Of a stretch of 29,503 bases of DNA, positions 27,614-29,503 are shown one piece after another (position 1 is the stretch's first letter; every line of letters begins with the position of its first letter). Under the pieces are notes generated by a model that saw only the letters and a list, made by a program, of their open reading frames with translations, did no database searches and was not told the origin of the DNA. This DNA is from Zancudomyces culisetae (lineage: Eukaryota; Kickxellomycota; Harpellomycetes; Harpellales; Legeriomycetaceae). Where the stretch lies: the NCBI GenBank assembly GCA_001969505.1, contig LSSK01001890.1:1-29503 (forward strand). Direction: 5' to 3'. Made by a program: the position numbers and the translations under genes.

Positions 27614-29503
27614 ATGAGCCTTCCTCTTGAAAAATTCAAAGATACTTCACTAACTAAAGAAACACTCGCAAGTGAAAGAAAAAAGGCGAGGTTTTCACCA
27701 AATGAACTTGGTGATTTTATTTATGGCAAGGAATATCGCGAAAGAGTTGCAAGAATACTCAAAGTTCTCAGAGCTGAACCAGAGATATTCTCTAACGAGG
27801 ATATATACTTTCTGAATAGAAGTGAGCTGATAGAGAGATATTTAAAGCGAGAACGTAGACTTGTTGAACTCTACAGGTAGTTGTTGTTAACATTATACTT
27901 GCTCTTATCTAATGTCCATATATATATATATACCTGTACCATTATCACTAATATAGTATTACGGCCTGAGATCAATACACCTTGGTATTAGAAATTAAAA
28001 TATAATATTTTTAACTCAACTTTCACTTTTAAAATAATAGAAGTGGTAAAATACAGAATGAAGATATTGAATTCACATTCAAGCTTTACGGCACTATGGG
28101 CCCTTACACTTTATCACGTGGAGCATTTTTACCCGCAGTTGAAAAACAATCAAACCCAGAGCAAATTGAAAAGTTTGTTAAACCAGCAGAAGAATACAGA
28201 ATCATTGGATGCTATGCACAAACCGAACTGGGTCACGGATCTAACGTTCGTGGGATGGAGACCACCATTACCTTTGTTGAGGAAACTGACGAATTTGAGG
28301 TTAACTCGCCGAGTTTAACGTCGGCAAAATGGTGGATTGGTACTATGGGTGTTCATGCAACACACGCGGTTGTGATGGGGCAGCTGATTATCAAGGGAAA
28401 GAATTACGGTGTCTTCCCTATTGTTGTGCCCTTGCGATCATTGGAAGATCATAAACCACTTCCAGGTGTGTATATTGGTGACATTGGACCCAAATTTGGG
28501 GTAAACGTAATGGATAATGGATATCTATACCTCGATCATGTGCGCGTACCACGAATTAATCTGTTACAAAAATACATAAACGTTTCACGAGATGGGACGT
28601 TTAGTCGGATAAAAGGTGCCGATCCCCGAATGACATATATTTCAATGGTTCAGTTGAGAACAGGAATAGCCTCTGGGATGGGTGTTCTTTTGGCAAGAGC
28701 AGTTACTGTTGCCACCAGATACACTGCTGTACGCCGACAGTTTGGAAAGGTAGGAAAACCAGAAACACCAGTATTAGATTACGGAATTGTCCAGCATCGA
28801 ATAATCCCACTGATTGCTCAGGCCTATGCCATGATCGGAATGACTCATGAACTTAAGAATCAATTTGTAAGAACCACAGATGCAATTGCAAAAAATGACT
28901 TTAGTTTATTGAAAGAAATGCACGCAACAAGTGCTGGTCTAAAGAAGTGGAGTACAACAATAAGCATCTATGGAATTGATACCTGTCGTCATGTATGTGG
29001 TGGCCATGGATACTCGCAGTTCTCTGGATTGAACCAACTGTTTACAGATAATTATCCTGGTATTATATACGAAGGCGATAATTACATTCTTGCTCAGCAA
29101 ACCACAAGATATGTACTAAATATTGCTGGGGATTTACTTAAGGGGAGCAGTGACATTGAAAATAATGATACAACCAGGTATATGCAGCGATTCATCACTA
29201 AGAGTAATGTCAGTCCTAGTACATCAGCGTTGACTTGGGTTGGAAGAACTGCCAACCAATTAATTTCAAACAGAACCACACTTATTGATCTTCTGGCATA
29301 TCGCCTGGCATCTATGACCTCAGATTTGGCACAAAAAATACACTTTAAGGGACATAAGTTTGAAGATTCTCTTGTAACCGCTCAAGCGATATCAATGGCA
29401 CATTCAGAGTTTATAGTCGCCCTGTACTTTGACCGCTACCTCAAAACACTTCCACAAAGTTCACCACTAGCACCAATCCTCGATTTGATGTTTGTCATAT
29501 CGG
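27614..29503 (+). CDS. Peroxisomal acyl-CoA oxidase, copy B (3' end beyond window)
   Basis: Model: exon 1 27614-27876, intron 27877-28040 (164 nt, GTAGTT to AATAG, phase 2), exon 2 28041 to the window edge; 575 residues visible, about 113 missing relative to copy A. Same enzyme family as copy A: CYAQTELGHGSN, KWWIGTMG, GDIGPKFG, YTAVRRQFGK, CGGHGYSQFSG and the catalytic Glu432 in YEGDNYILAQQT. Exon 1 has the same length as in copy A (263 nt) and the first intron is at the same position and phase. The second intron of copy A is absent here (GPYTLSRG is uninterrupted). The start at 27614 gives MSLPLEKF; an in-frame TTG four codons upstream is not needed. The two copies are clearly diverged, so this is not a recent duplication. 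Whether copy B also carries PTS1 cannot be seen. Confidence 0.94.

Overview
The window looks like nuclear DNA of a fungus, most likely an early-diverging (Zoopagomycota/Mucoromycota-like) lineage. This is inferred from AT-rich intergenic DNA, short spliceosomal introns (74-168 nt in the fourteen I could place), ACOX1-type peroxisomal acyl-CoA oxidases, a fungal-type ER membrane protein and universal eukaryotic housekeeping genes. I see no prokaryotic operons, CRISPR array, rRNA, recognisable tRNA or intact transposon.

Layout, left to right. 1-1.7 kb: an orphan protein with a PD-(D/E)XK nuclease-like core, starting beside a 9-bp minisatellite (+). 1.9-4.2 kb: acyl-CoA oxidase copy A, three exons, C-terminal SKL (-). 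5.8-6.6 kb: mitoribosomal protein mS38 (+). 7.3-8.3 kb: a two-exon HNH protein like the C-terminal nuclease of ZRANB3 (+), closely followed at 8.36-9.08 kb by a telobox/Myb protein (+). 9.3-10.5 kb: tail-anchored TPR protein (-). 11.1-12.4 kb: 26S proteasome ATPase RPT5 (-). 12.4-14.6 kb: gene-poor DNA with a 12-bp minisatellite. 14.6-15.6 kb: small multi-pass membrane protein, possibly with a further exon (+). 16.0-17.6 kb: GRWD1/Rrb1 (+). 17.6-20.2 kb: mostly gene-poor, with one weak small exon. 20.2-22.3 kb: MPP10 (+). 22.5-24.5 kb: DCAF7/WDR68-type WD40 protein, four exons (-). 24.8-26.2 kb: a six-exon type I ER membrane protein of unknown function (-). 27.6 kb to the right edge: acyl-CoA oxidase copy B, truncated by the window end (+).

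Functional themes: two fatty-acid beta-oxidation paralogues in inverted orientation at the two ends; ribosome production (mS38, GRWD1, MPP10), whose upstream regions share A-tract/T-tract elements resembling the yeast RRPE; and protein turnover and folding (RPT5, a TPR protein). The least conventional content is the orphan nuclease-like protein, the HNH plus telobox neighbours, and the ER protein, whose exons are mostly too short to be seen as open reading frames. Exon joins were made by eye from GT-AG sites, reading phase and similarity to known families. They are not transcript-confirmed.
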